NCBI GenBank assembly: GCA_017411935.1
Contig: JAFQPC010000091.1
Location: 1-7,320 of the forward strand
DNA from: Clostridia bacterium
Lineage (GTDB): Bacteria > Bacillota > Clostridia > Oscillospirales > CAG-272
Length of the DNA stretch: 7,320 bases
Direction: 5' to 3'
The position numbers were made by a program, and so were the translations under genes. The notes beneath the pieces are model-generated. The model was not told the origin of the DNA and ran no database searches. It saw only the letters and a list, made by a program, of their open reading frames with translations. Shown in pieces: positions 1 to 6,699 of this stretch. Each line of letters starts with the position of its first letter. Within the stretch, counting starts at the first letter, position 1.

Positions 1-46
1 CCTCGAAAATGAAAATTGAATGCTGATATAAGAAAGGACCGCACAG

Positions 47-1201
47 ATGAAAATCACAAAAATCGAGCCGATTTTATCGGGTAACAGGCATTTGTTCGTT
101 AAGGTTCACACCGACGAAGGGATCGTCGGTCTTGGGGAATCCGGACTTTGGGCGATGAGAGAGGGGGTTGTCGGAACCCTGAAATGCTTGGAGCCTGTTT
201 TGGTCGGCGAAGACGTCAACCGAATCAATTTTATCAACGAAAGATTATACGAAGAGCATCAATTCAAGGGAATGAATATCCAGAGCGCCATTTCCGCCAT
301 TGACCTTGCGCTGTGGGATATCAAGGGCAAGGCGTTGGGTGTTCCCGTATATGATCTGTTTGGCGGCAAGTATCGAGATAAAATCCGCGTATGGCGTCAC
401 ATTACACCAAGCAACGATAATGAATTATTCAGAGCACTGTTGCTTGAAGCAAAGGAAGAAGGCTTTACGGCGGTCAGGATCAATCCTTGCCGTGATATGG
501 AAGGCTTTGCCTCTTCCAAGCGACTTGCAACGATGTATCAAAGAATCGCGTTTGCCAGAGAGGTTCTCGGCGACGAAATTGACATTGCCATCGAAATCCA
601 CCGAGAGCTGAACGGGGACGAATCGCTGATGCTCTGCAAAATGCTGGAGTCCTTGAATATCCTCTTTTTTGAAGACCCGATCCGTTCGGAAAACATTGAG
701 CCCCTGAAAGAATTCACGGCAAAAACCGTCGTTCCGATCGCCGCAGGCGAGCGATGCATCAGTATTCAGGAATTTGAAATGATGCTGAATGCGGGAATGA
801 GGATCGCAAGACCCGACGTATGCACCCTGGGTGGCTTTACGGGAAGTATGAAGGTTTGTGCTTTGGCAGAGGCGCACCACGCCTACATCGTTCCGCACGT
901 TCCCGTCAGCGTAATCAACATTGCGGCAAGCTTACATATGGCGGCAGCGATCCCCAACTTTTTAATTATGGAGACCTTCCCGCCAAAGACCTTCCATCAA
1001 GCATTGGACTGTATGGGAGATGATAAATTCAAGCTCAAAGACGGCTATATGGAGATCCCCGACGGACCGGGTTGGGGCGTTGATTTGGCGGACGACATTG
1101 AGCAAAGAAATCCCTACGTAACGATTCCTTGGAAGCTCGACCAGTACCATTGTTACGGCGGGGCAGACACCACGGATAAAACACAAAAGAAAAACTCCTG
1201 A
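47..1201 (+). CDS. Mandelate racemase/muconate lactonizing enzyme family protein, galactonate dehydratase-like
   Basis: A 384-residue enolase-superfamily enzyme, probably a cytoplasmic, Mg2+-dependent dehydratase of a sugar acid such as an aldonate. The N-terminal capping domain (about 1-115) includes the family stretch AISAIDLALWDIKGKALGVP (81-100). The barrel follows, with candidate metal ligands E183, E209 (in FFEDP) and E235 (in AAGER). H185 (in EIH) is the likely acid, D257 (in RPD) with H284 (in VPHVP) the likely Asp-His base pair, and E309 (in MET) a conserved late glutamate. Order and spacing match the D-galactonate dehydratase type closely. The first metal ligand is Glu where Asp is usual. 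The ATG has AAAGGA 8 nt upstream. Leucine codons are a mix of CTG, TTG, CTT and TTA with few CTC, unlike the CTC-rich genes to the right, so it may have a different history. The family is secure. The substrate is unknown, and mannonate, gluconate or another acid dehydratase is possible. Confidence 0.9.
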   Translation: MKITKIEPILSGNRHLFVKVHTDEGIVGLGESGLWAMREGVVGTLKCLEPVLVGEDVNRINFINERLYEEHQFKGMNIQSAISAIDLALWDIKGKALGVPVYDLFGGKYRDKIRVWRHITPSNDNELFRALLLEAKEEGFTAVRINPCRDMEGFASSKRLATMYQRIAFAREVLGDEIDIAIEIHRELNGDESLMLCKMLESLNILFFEDPIRSENIEPLKEFTAKTVVPIAAGERCISIQEFEMMLNAGMRIARPDVCTLGGFTGSMKVCALAEAHHAYIVPHVPVSVINIAASLHMAAAIPNFLIMETFPPKTFHQALDCMGDDKFKLKDGYMEIPDGPGWGVDLADDIEQRNPYVTIPWKLDQYHCYGGADTTDKTQKKNS

Positions 1202-1202
1202 C

Positions 1203-1250
1203 AAAAAAAGCGTAGCCGTGAAATTTTTTCACGGCTACGCTGTTTCTTTG
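1203..1250. terminator. Bidirectional intrinsic terminator between convergent genes
   Basis: A perfect 15-bp inverted repeat (1209-1223 with 1227-1241) with a 3-nt loop. Seven A residues (1203-1209, the last of which is also the first base of the stem) precede it on the plus strand, which gives a U tract for minus-strand transcripts. T-rich sequence (TGTTTCTTT) follows it for plus-strand transcripts. It starts 2 nt after the stop of the dehydratase gene. It should end that gene's transcript and also the opposing transcript of the U32 gene. The U tract is better on the minus strand. Confidence 0.88.
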
Positions 1251-1270
1251 AAATTTTCTCATATTTTGTG

Positions 1271-1295
1271 GTAGGGGAGGGGCTTGCTCCTCCCG
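1271..1295 (+). repeat. Palindromic repeat unit 1 (plus orientation)
   Basis: A 25-nt unit. Its stem pairs unit positions 5-12 with 17-24, with one G-T pair and loop CTTG. It is an exact inverted copy of unit 4. Confidence 0.82.
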
Positions 1296-1325
1296 TAAAA
1301 AGCAAAGATATCGCAATCTTAAAAA

Positions 1326-1349
1326 CGGGAGGCGAAACGCCTCCCCTAC
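1326..1349 (-). repeat. Palindromic repeat unit 2 (minus orientation)
   Basis: A 24-nt unit, read on the minus strand. It has a perfect 8-bp stem ending in a CG/CG inner pair set and a TTT loop. It differs from unit 3 only at two paired positions. Confidence 0.82.
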
Positions 1350-1370
1350 AACCAAATAATATTCAACACC

Positions 1371-1394
1371 GTAGGGGAGGGGTTTCCCCTCCCG
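1371..1394 (+). repeat. Palindromic repeat unit 3 (plus orientation)
   Basis: A 24-nt unit with a perfect 8-bp stem and a TTT loop. Unit position 11 is G and position 17 is C, the swap of the C and G found in unit 2, so pairing is kept. Confidence 0.82.
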
Positions 1395-1414
1395 CAAGAT
1401 AGCTCCGATCAAAG

Positions 1415-1439
1415 CGGGAGGAGCAAGCCCCTCCCCTAC
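1415..1439 (-). repeat. Palindromic repeat unit 4 (minus orientation)
   Basis: A 25-nt unit identical to unit 1 when read on the minus strand. It forms the outer end of the array. Confidence 0.82.
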
Positions 1440-1492
1440 CAAGGTTGGCAAAAGACTTTCTTATCGGTACTTACCATATCTTAATGCTCTCT

Positions 1493-3511
1493 TTATTTGA
1501 TCCTTCTTACCTCGCCCGTGGGGGGCAATCCCCTCTCGTAGGCGCGGAGCACGGCGGAGATCTCTTTTGGGGTTTCTACCGTAAAAATAAAATGCTGTCT
1601 TGTCAGACCAAGCCGTAACAGCTCGTTCTTCTTATCCGCCATATAGTGCGATACCGAATTGACGATCAGACTTCGGTGCTTCCAGACACGAAGCACGGGA
1701 AAATGCACTCCTCGGCGGTCGGTAAGCTGTGCGCGTCCACCCATACAGCTCTCGCACGAGCCGAGCTCCTTGCCAACGCACTTCTCGGTCACCATCAAGG
1801 GGATCCGTCCGTAGACCGTCACGCGGCTCTTGCCGCCAATGTCGCGCAACTGCGGCAGGGTCATTTCGGGCGAGAGCAGGTAATCGTCAAGCCCTCTCTC
1901 CTCGTACGTCACGGCGGTACGGCGATTGGTGATATTCAGGCGAAAATCTCCGTGCGGCACAAGGCTCGTTCCCGCAAGAAGCGAGAAATGTCCGAGATTT
2001 CCGACCAGCGCGTGACGCGCGCCGAGCTCCTCGGCGCGGCGAAGAAGCTTTGCGATCTCCTCGCGCTCTCCGTCAAAGATCACGGGCGGGAGCAGAACGC
2101 CGTTCGTTTGTCCGTCGTAGTTTTCGAGCGGAGAATAAATCACGTCAAAAAAGTCGTATGCTTCCTCGGGAATGCGATCGGGGAAATAAAAGACCGCCGA
2201 ACGGCTTGCTTCTCCTTTTTCGAGGATCGGAAGCGGTGAGATCTCGCGAAAATCGTCCGACGACCGCTTCGGCTGTGCCGCCTCGGTCAGCGCGTCCGAC
2301 GCCGCGCGGCGAAGCGCATTGAGCGACGAGACGGGGAGCATCAAGCCGTCCTCGACCTCGGCACTCATCTCGGTTGCGACATAAGGGGTCGCGCCAAGCT
2401 TTGTGACACTTCGGAGCACGCTCTCTCCACTCATCGGCGCGTTTTTCGCGATCTGCGGAACTTCCCCTGCGACCGTCACCGAGCGACCGTCTCTCACCGT
2501 CAGCGTCAGCGACGCGGGACTGTCTTTTGCCAGTGTCACCGAAAGAGAGACGGGAAGCTTTCTCGTGATCTTATCAAAGGGAGTGAGCACCCGCGAGCTC
2601 TGCTTGTCGGCATCGGTTCGAACACCGAGCATCTTGCGGTCAATGCGTCCCGTATAATATCCGTCGGTAAAACCGCCGCGCGAGAAGATCGAGGCAAGCT
2701 CGCGCATCTCGTCGTCATTCGCACCTCGGTTTTCGTCGAGGAGCCGTCGCCAGATGCGTGCCGTATCTCGAACGTATTCGGGCGATTTCATTCTTCCCTC
2801 GATCTTAAACGACGCAATTCCCATCTCACAAAGCTCGGGAACGTAACGGGCAAGGCTCAGATCCTTCAGAGAGAGAGGATAGCCTTGCTTTTTGCCTTCT
2901 CCAAAGGGAAGACGGCAGGGCTGAGCGCATTCGCCGCGATTACCGCTTCGTCCGCCGACCAGCGAAGAAAACAAGCACTGTCCCGAATGGCAAACACAGA
3001 GTGCGCCGTGAACAAAGACCTCTGCCTCGATGGGAGACTCTTTCACGAACGAGCGAAGCGCGTCGGCAGGCATCTCACGGGCGCAAACCATACGTGAAAA
3101 GCCCATCTCGCAAAGCGCCTTTGCCGCGTCGGCGCTATGCCCCGACACCTGCGTGCTTGCGTGAAGATCAATCGGGATCCGTTCGCGGATCATTCTCGCG
3201 CATCCGAGATCGGCTAAGATCAGCGCATCCACACCAAGCAGATAGGCTTCCTCGGCGGCGCGGAGCATCGCGTCGGTCTCTTTATCGTAAACAAGCGTAT
3301 TGGCAGTAAGATAGATCTTCGTTCCGTAGGCATGCGCGAGAGCAATTCCCTCGCGAAGCTCCTCGGACGTAAAATTTTTTGCCCCCATTCGGGCGTTAAA
3401 GGAAGTTCCGCCAAGGTAGACGGCATCCGCGCCCGCGTCGATGGCGGCGGCAAGTGCCGCGGGAGATCCCGCAGGGCATAAAAGCTCGGGTTTCTTCGGT
3501 TGCTTCGTCAT
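1493..3511 (-). CDS. U32 family protein, RlhA/TrhP-like (RNA hydroxylation family; often named collagenase-like peptidase)
   Basis: A 672-residue cytoplasmic protein of the large U32 type. The N-terminal barrel starts with ELLCPAGSPAAL (9-20) and DAGADAVYLGG (25-35). The family signature FVHGALC...SGQC...GRSGNRGEC...PC (166-199) supplies the four conserved cysteines C172, C179, C195 and C199, plus an extra C174. SFKIEGRMKSPEYV (234-247) and RGGFTDGYYTG (278-288) follow. A middle region (about 310-420) matches the position of DUF3656, and a C-terminal part carries C578, C586 and C589. In characterised relatives (E. coli RlhA and TrhP, B. subtilis TrhP1/P2) these proteins hydroxylate 23S rRNA or tRNA using prephenate-linked chemistry. 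The peptidase name comes from older members. I chose the ATG at 3511 because GGAG sits 7 nt upstream; the in-frame TTG at 3529 lies upstream of that site. A consensus promoter precedes it. RNA target unknown. Confidence 0.93.
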   Translation of the reverse strand: MTKQPKKPELLCPAGSPAALAAAIDAGADAVYLGGTSFNARMGAKNFTSEELREGIALAHAYGTKIYLTANTLVYDKETDAMLRAAEEAYLLGVDALILADLGCARMIRERIPIDLHASTQVSGHSADAAKALCEMGFSRMVCAREMPADALRSFVKESPIEAEVFVHGALCVCHSGQCLFSSLVGGRSGNRGECAQPCRLPFGEGKKQGYPLSLKDLSLARYVPELCEMGIASFKIEGRMKSPEYVRDTARIWRRLLDENRGANDDEMRELASIFSRGGFTDGYYTGRIDRKMLGVRTDADKQSSRVLTPFDKITRKLPVSLSVTLAKDSPASLTLTVRDGRSVTVAGEVPQIAKNAPMSGESVLRSVTKLGATPYVATEMSAEVEDGLMLPVSSLNALRRAASDALTEAAQPKRSSDDFREISPLPILEKGEASRSAVFYFPDRIPEEAYDFFDVIYSPLENYDGQTNGVLLPPVIFDGEREEIAKLLRRAEELGARHALVGNLGHFSLLAGTSLVPHGDFRLNITNRRTAVTYEERGLDDYLLSPEMTLPQLRDIGGKSRVTVYGRIPLMVTEKCVGKELGSCESCMGGRAQLTDRRGVHFPVLRVWKHRSLIVNSVSHYMADKKNELLRLGLTRQHFIFTVETPKEISAVLRAYERGLPPTGEVRRIK

Positions 3512-3517
3512 ACGCCA

Positions 3518-3526
3518 TCTCCTTTT
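3518..3526 (-). promoter_or_regulatory. Ribosome binding site deciding the U32 start
   Basis: AAAAGGAGA on the minus strand, with GGAG 7 nt before the ATG at 3511. It excludes the longer in-frame TTG start at 3529, which would place this site inside the coding region. Another ATG overlapping the end of this site is out of frame. Confidence 0.85.
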
Positions 3527-3543
3527 CAAAATTCGTTATCCTT

Positions 3544-3572
3544 ATTATATCCCTTTCCTTTTGGAATGTCAA
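3544..3572 (-). promoter_or_regulatory. Consensus sigma-A promoter for the U32 gene
   Basis: Read on the minus strand, TTGACA (3567-3572) and TATAAT (3544-3549) are separated by exactly 17 bp, a full match to the housekeeping consensus. The predicted transcript start is near 3537, giving a leader of about 26 nt that holds the ribosome binding site. No operator is evident, which suggests strong constitutive expression. Confidence 0.88.
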
Positions 3573-3613
3573 GTGCGCAAACGGCAAGATTTGACCTTTT
3601 TGTTACAAAACTG

Positions 3614-3642
3614 TTGACAAAATAGGAAATCTATGGTAAGAT
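3614..3642 (+). promoter_or_regulatory. Sigma-A promoter with extended -10 for the sugar operon
   Basis: TTGACA (3614-3619), a 17-bp spacer, then TAAGAT (3637-3642), preceded by TG at 3634-3635, which makes an extended -10. The predicted transcript start is near 3649, leaving a leader of about 85 nt before the chosen RfbH start at 3734. It is back to back with the U32 promoter, with 41 bp between the two -35 boxes. No hairpin or riboswitch-like fold stands out in the leader. Confidence 0.85.
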
Positions 3643-3713
3643 AAATTAGAGAAATTTGGGCTCTCAAGCATTATTTAATTTGAACGGTAAATACTATTTT
3701 TGCATGACAAAAA

Positions 3714-3721
3714 AGAAAGGA
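3714..3721 (+). promoter_or_regulatory. Probable ribosome binding site of the RfbH-type gene
   Basis: AGAAAGGA ends 12 nt before the ATG at 3734, a longer spacing than usual. No comparable site lies before the in-frame ATG at 3704 or the TTG at 3656, so 3734 is the best start, though not a certain one. Confidence 0.55.
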
Positions 3722-3733
3722 CAAAATCTTATT

Positions 3734-5071
3734 ATGATGCATTCCGAAAAAGAGCGTAAAGCAAAAGAAAAAATCCTCAAGCAGGTAGATAAATACTGCA
3801 AGCAATATCACGCGAAAGCACCCTATCAGGAGGGCGACCGCATTCCTTACGCTTCCCGTGTATATGACAGCGACGAGATGTGCAATCTCGTAGACAGCGC
3901 ACTCGAATTCTGGCTCACCTCGGGCAGATATACCGATGAATTTGAAAAGAAATTCGCCGAGTACCTCGGCGTTCGCCATTGCAGCCTCGTGAACTCGGGC
4001 TCGTCGGCAAATCTTCTTGCGTTTATGACGCTGACCTCTCCCCTGCTCGGTGAGAGATGCGTTCGCCGCGGAGACGAGGTCATTACCGTTGCCGCAGGCT
4101 TCCCCACGACGGTCACACCGATGATCCAGTACGGCGCTGTGCCCGTATTCGTGGACGTGACCATTCCTCAGTACAATATCGACGTCACAATGCTCGAGGC
4201 GGCGCTCTCCGAAAAGACCAAGGCAGTGATGATCGCTCATACCCTCGGAAATCCCTTTGATCTTTCGGCTGTGAAGGCATTTTGTACCAAGCACGATCTG
4301 TGGCTCATCGAGGATAACTGTGACGCGCTCGGCTCGGAATACACCCTTGACGGTGTCGTCCGCAAGACGGGTACGGTCGGTGACATCGGAACGAGCAGCT
4401 TCTATCCCCCCCACCATATGACGATGGGCGAGGGCGGTGCCGTTTATACCGACAATCCTCTGCTCTCCAAGATCATCCGTTCGATCCGTGACTGGGGACG
4501 TGATTGCGTCTGCCCCTCGGGTATGGACAACTTCTGTCAGCACCGTTTCGATCATCAGTACGGCGAGCTTCCCTTTGGATACGACCACAAGTACGTATAT
4601 TCTCACTTCGGTTACAATCTCAAGGCAACCGATATGCAGGCAGCTGTCGGATGCGCTCAGCTCAAGAAATTCCCGAGCTTCGTCGAACGCCGTCGCCACA
4701 ACTTTGCTTACCTCAAGGAAAAGCTCGCGCCCGTCGCGGACAAGCTCATTCTGCCCGAGGCTTGCGAAAATTCCAACCCCTCTTGGTTCGGATTCCTTCT
4801 GACCTGCCGCGAGGGCATCGACCGTGAAAAGGTCGTCAGCTATATCGAGAAGAAGGGCGTACAGACGAGAATGCTCTTTGCGGGCAACCTCACAAAGCAC
4901 CCCTGCTTTGACGAAATGAGAAAGAGCGGAGAGGGATACCGTGTGGTCGGCGACCTCGCAACCACCGATCGCATTATGACCGATACCTTCTGGATCGGTG
5001 TTTATCCCGGTATGACCGACGAAATGCTCGATTATATGGCAAAGACTGTGATCGAGGCAGTTCAGCAGTAA
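3734..5071 (+). CDS. rfbH: RfbH-type CDP-4-keto-6-deoxyhexose 3-dehydrase (E1), PMP and [2Fe-2S] dependent
   Basis: A 445-residue member of the DegT/DnrJ/EryC1 aminotransferase fold, in the E1 branch. In the characterised E1 enzymes (Yersinia AscC, Salmonella RfbH) PMP and an iron-sulfur cluster remove the C-3 hydroxyl of CDP-4-keto-6-deoxyglucose, a step toward 3,6-dideoxyhexoses. SFYPPHHMTMGEGGAV (222-237) has His where aminotransferases have the PLP lysine, the hallmark of this branch. The cluster cysteines are visible as C196, then C258-x-C260-x7-C268. The first gap is 61 residues, against 57 recalled for AscC, explained by a short insertion near 203-211. Other family blocks are NSGSSANLLA (87-96), TVAAGFPTTVTP (118-129), AHTLGNPFD (168-176) and GYDHKYVYSHFGYNLKATDMQAA (282-304). 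It is the first gene of the operon, 27 nt before the aldolase. The partner E3 reductase is not in the window. Upstream in-frame starts at 3704 and 3656 lack ribosome binding sites. Family very sure; exact sugar substrate not. Confidence 0.94.
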   Translation: MMHSEKERKAKEKILKQVDKYCKQYHAKAPYQEGDRIPYASRVYDSDEMCNLVDSALEFWLTSGRYTDEFEKKFAEYLGVRHCSLVNSGSSANLLAFMTLTSPLLGERCVRRGDEVITVAAGFPTTVTPMIQYGAVPVFVDVTIPQYNIDVTMLEAALSEKTKAVMIAHTLGNPFDLSAVKAFCTKHDLWLIEDNCDALGSEYTLDGVVRKTGTVGDIGTSSFYPPHHMTMGEGGAVYTDNPLLSKIIRSIRDWGRDCVCPSGMDNFCQHRFDHQYGELPFGYDHKYVYSHFGYNLKATDMQAAVGCAQLKKFPSFVERRRHNFAYLKEKLAPVADKLILPEACENSNPSWFGFLLTCREGIDREKVVSYIEKKGVQTRMLFAGNLTKHPCFDEMRKSGEGYRVVGDLATTDRIMTDTFWIGVYPGMTDEMLDYMAKTVIEAVQQ

Positions 5072-5098
5072 CATTCAATTTCCAAAAAGGAGAAACTC

Positions 5099-6697
5099 AT
5101 GGGTGAGATCAAGCTTTTAGACTGCACTCTCAGAGATGGCGGTTATATTAATGATTGGAATTTCGGCCATGATAACCTTGTCAGCGTATTTGAGCGTCTG
5201 GTAGACGCGGGCGTGGACATCATCGAGGTAGGTTTCCTCGATGACCGCCGCGAGTTCGATATCAACCGCAGTATTATGCCCAACACCGACAGCGTCGGAA
5301 AGATCTTCGGAGAACTCGACCGCAAGCAGGCGATGGTCGTCGGAATGATCGACTACGGCACCTGCGCGCTCTCGAATATTTCTCCCGCCAAGGACAGCTT
5401 CCTTGACGGCATCCGCGTGATCTTCAAAAAGCATCTGCGCGAGCAAGCGATGGAATATTGCGGAGAGCTCAAAAAGCTCGGCTACAAGGTATTTGCCCAG
5501 CTCGTGTCGGTCACGAGCTACGACGATGACGAGATGCTCGATCTCGTTCGTCTTGCCAATCACTACAAGCCCTATGCCGTATCAATGGTCGATACCTACG
5601 GGCTGATGCATCAAAACAATTTGTTGCACTATTTCAAGCTTCTTGATGACAATCTCGATCCCGAGATCGGTCTTGGTTACCACGCGCACAATAACTTCCA
5701 GATGGGCTACGCCAACTGTATCGCGATGCTCTCGAATAAGATCGAGCGTACGATGGTCGTTGACGGAACGATCTACGGCATGGGAAAGAGTGCGGGCAAC
5801 GCACCGATCGAGCTGATCGCGATGCATATGAATCACGCGCTCGGCAAGGATTACCGTATTTCTCAGATGCTTGAGGCGATCGACTCGAATATCATTCAGT
5901 TCTACACGCCCGCGGCTTGGGGATACAATATGTTCTATTACCTTGCCGCATCGAACGACTGCCATCCGAACTACGTGTCGTATCTGATGGAAAAGCGCAC
6001 GCTTTCGGTCAAGTCGATCAATGAAATCCTCGGAAAGCTTGAGGGAGAGAAGAAGCTGCTTTACGATAAGAACTATATCGAGGCGCTCTACGTCGACTAC
6101 GAGAAAAACGAGATCAATGACGAAGAAGACAGACTTGCGCTCGGCGAATTGCTCCGTGGCAAAAACATTCTCGTTCTCGGTCCGGGTGCGACGATGGAAT
6201 CCGATACGGTCAAGAAAAAGATCCTTCGCTACGTTGAGGAAGAACACCCGACTGTGATCTCGATCAACTATATTCCGAAGTCCTTACGCCCCGACTACGT
6301 CTTTTTGAGCAACTCGAAGCGCTATCTTCAGCTTGCCTCGAAGCTCAGCCGAACAAGCCAGACGATCATCGCGACCTCAAATCTGACCGAAACCACTACG
6401 GGCGCTTTTGCCTACCGTCTCAACTACGGCTCGCTCATCGACCTGAATACTGAAATTATCGACAACTCGCTTGTAATGCTCCTCAAGGCGCTTATCAGCA
6501 TCGGTGTTGATAAAGTACAGCTGGCAGGCTTTGACGGTTATTCCCTGCGCGCTTCGAACTACGTTCAGGCGAATATGGAATACGATTTTATTAAGAAAAA
6601 GGTCGGCTATCTGAATGCCTACGTGACCGAATTCCTCGAAAGTGTCAAGGATCAGCTCACCGTAGAATTTCTGACGAAGTCTCATTATGAGGAATAA
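5099..6697 (+). CDS. Two-domain protein: DRE-TIM aldolase fused to an unrecognised Rossmann-like C-terminal domain
   Basis: A 532-residue protein. Residues 1 to about 290 form a DRE-TIM metallolyase barrel related to 4-hydroxy-2-oxovalerate aldolase and HMG-CoA lyase. LLDCTLRDGG (6-15) gives R12 and the metal ligand D13. VDTYG (164-168) is a barrel strand, GYHAHNN (193-199) gives the metal ligands H195 and H197, and DGTIYGMGKSAGNAPIE (222-238) is the glycine-rich loop. Such enzymes make or break C-C bonds beside a keto acid, often via a pyruvate enolate and a divalent metal. A linker region of about 290-350 includes a charged stretch. The C-terminal domain (about 355-525) opens with NILVLGPGATMES and ends with VDKVQLAGFDGYS (470-482), a layout reminiscent of nucleotide-binding or GT42/DUF115-like sialyltransferase folds, though I cannot assign it. 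AAGGAG lies 6 nt before the ATG. The context suggests nucleotide-sugar or surface-glycan synthesis. The aldolase part is secure; substrate and C-terminal role are unknown. Confidence 0.88.
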   Translation: MGEIKLLDCTLRDGGYINDWNFGHDNLVSVFERLVDAGVDIIEVGFLDDRREFDINRSIMPNTDSVGKIFGELDRKQAMVVGMIDYGTCALSNISPAKDSFLDGIRVIFKKHLREQAMEYCGELKKLGYKVFAQLVSVTSYDDDEMLDLVRLANHYKPYAVSMVDTYGLMHQNNLLHYFKLLDDNLDPEIGLGYHAHNNFQMGYANCIAMLSNKIERTMVVDGTIYGMGKSAGNAPIELIAMHMNHALGKDYRISQMLEAIDSNIIQFYTPAAWGYNMFYYLAASNDCHPNYVSYLMEKRTLSVKSINEILGKLEGEKKLLYDKNYIEALYVDYEKNEINDEEDRLALGELLRGKNILVLGPGATMESDTVKKKILRYVEEEHPTVISINYIPKSLRPDYVFLSNSKRYLQLASKLSRTSQTIIATSNLTETTTGAFAYRLNYGSLIDLNTEIIDNSLVMLLKALISIGVDKVQLAGFDGYSLRASNYVQANMEYDFIKKKVGYLNAYVTEFLESVKDQLTVEFLTKSHYEE

Positions 6698-6699
6698 GT

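Larger units (their letters stand above)
1271..1439. repeat. Array of four REP-like palindromic repeats in alternating orientation
   Basis: Four 24-25 nt units with core GTAGGGGAGG...CCTCCCG lie in the order plus, minus, plus, minus, separated by AT-richer spacers of 30, 21 and 20 nt. Each unit folds into an 8-bp GC-rich hairpin with a 3-4 nt loop, leaving an unpaired GTAG head. The two outer units are exact reverse complements of each other. The two inner ones pair with only two mismatches, so the whole block can also fold as nested long hairpins. The arrangement resembles REP/BIME elements, which are non-autonomous and spread by a RAYT-type transposase. No such transposase is in the window. 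The array lies in the 3' region of the U32 transcript, before the terminator. I see no gene between 1202 and 1492. Confidence 0.85.

Noticed and set aside
1..46. End of an upstream gene
   Set aside because: All three plus-strand frames contain stops within the first 30 bases or so and there is too little sequence to identify a product. Only the ribosome binding site of the dehydratase can be supported.
1271..1439. CRISPR array
   Set aside because: The units are palindromic, alternate in orientation and are separated by spacers of unequal length (30, 21, 20 nt), and there are no cas genes. This fits REP-like elements, not CRISPR.
1035..1451. A 138-codon minus-strand frame running through the repeats and the terminator
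   Set aside because: It crosses the repeat array, the terminator hairpin and the 3' end of the dehydratase gene. The translation is low-complexity around the repeats and matches no family I know.
1646..2239. A 197-codon plus-strand open frame inside the U32 gene
   Set aside because: It is antisense to a well-conserved coding region, has no credible ribosome binding site or domain, and its composition is that of a shadow frame.
3512..3529. Longer U32 protein starting at TTG 3529
   Set aside because: The extra six codons would include the strong ribosome binding site itself. The ATG at 3511 is correctly spaced from it.
3649..3733. Riboswitch or attenuator in the leader of the sugar operon
   Set aside because: The leader is about 85 nt, AT-rich, and shows only a 4-bp stem possibility. 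No conserved riboswitch core or terminator was found.
3671..5074. A 467-codon open frame on the minus strand covering the whole RfbH-type gene
   Set aside because: The plus-strand frame encodes a clear family member with all catalytic motifs. The minus frame has no recognisable motif and arises from the codon bias of the real gene.
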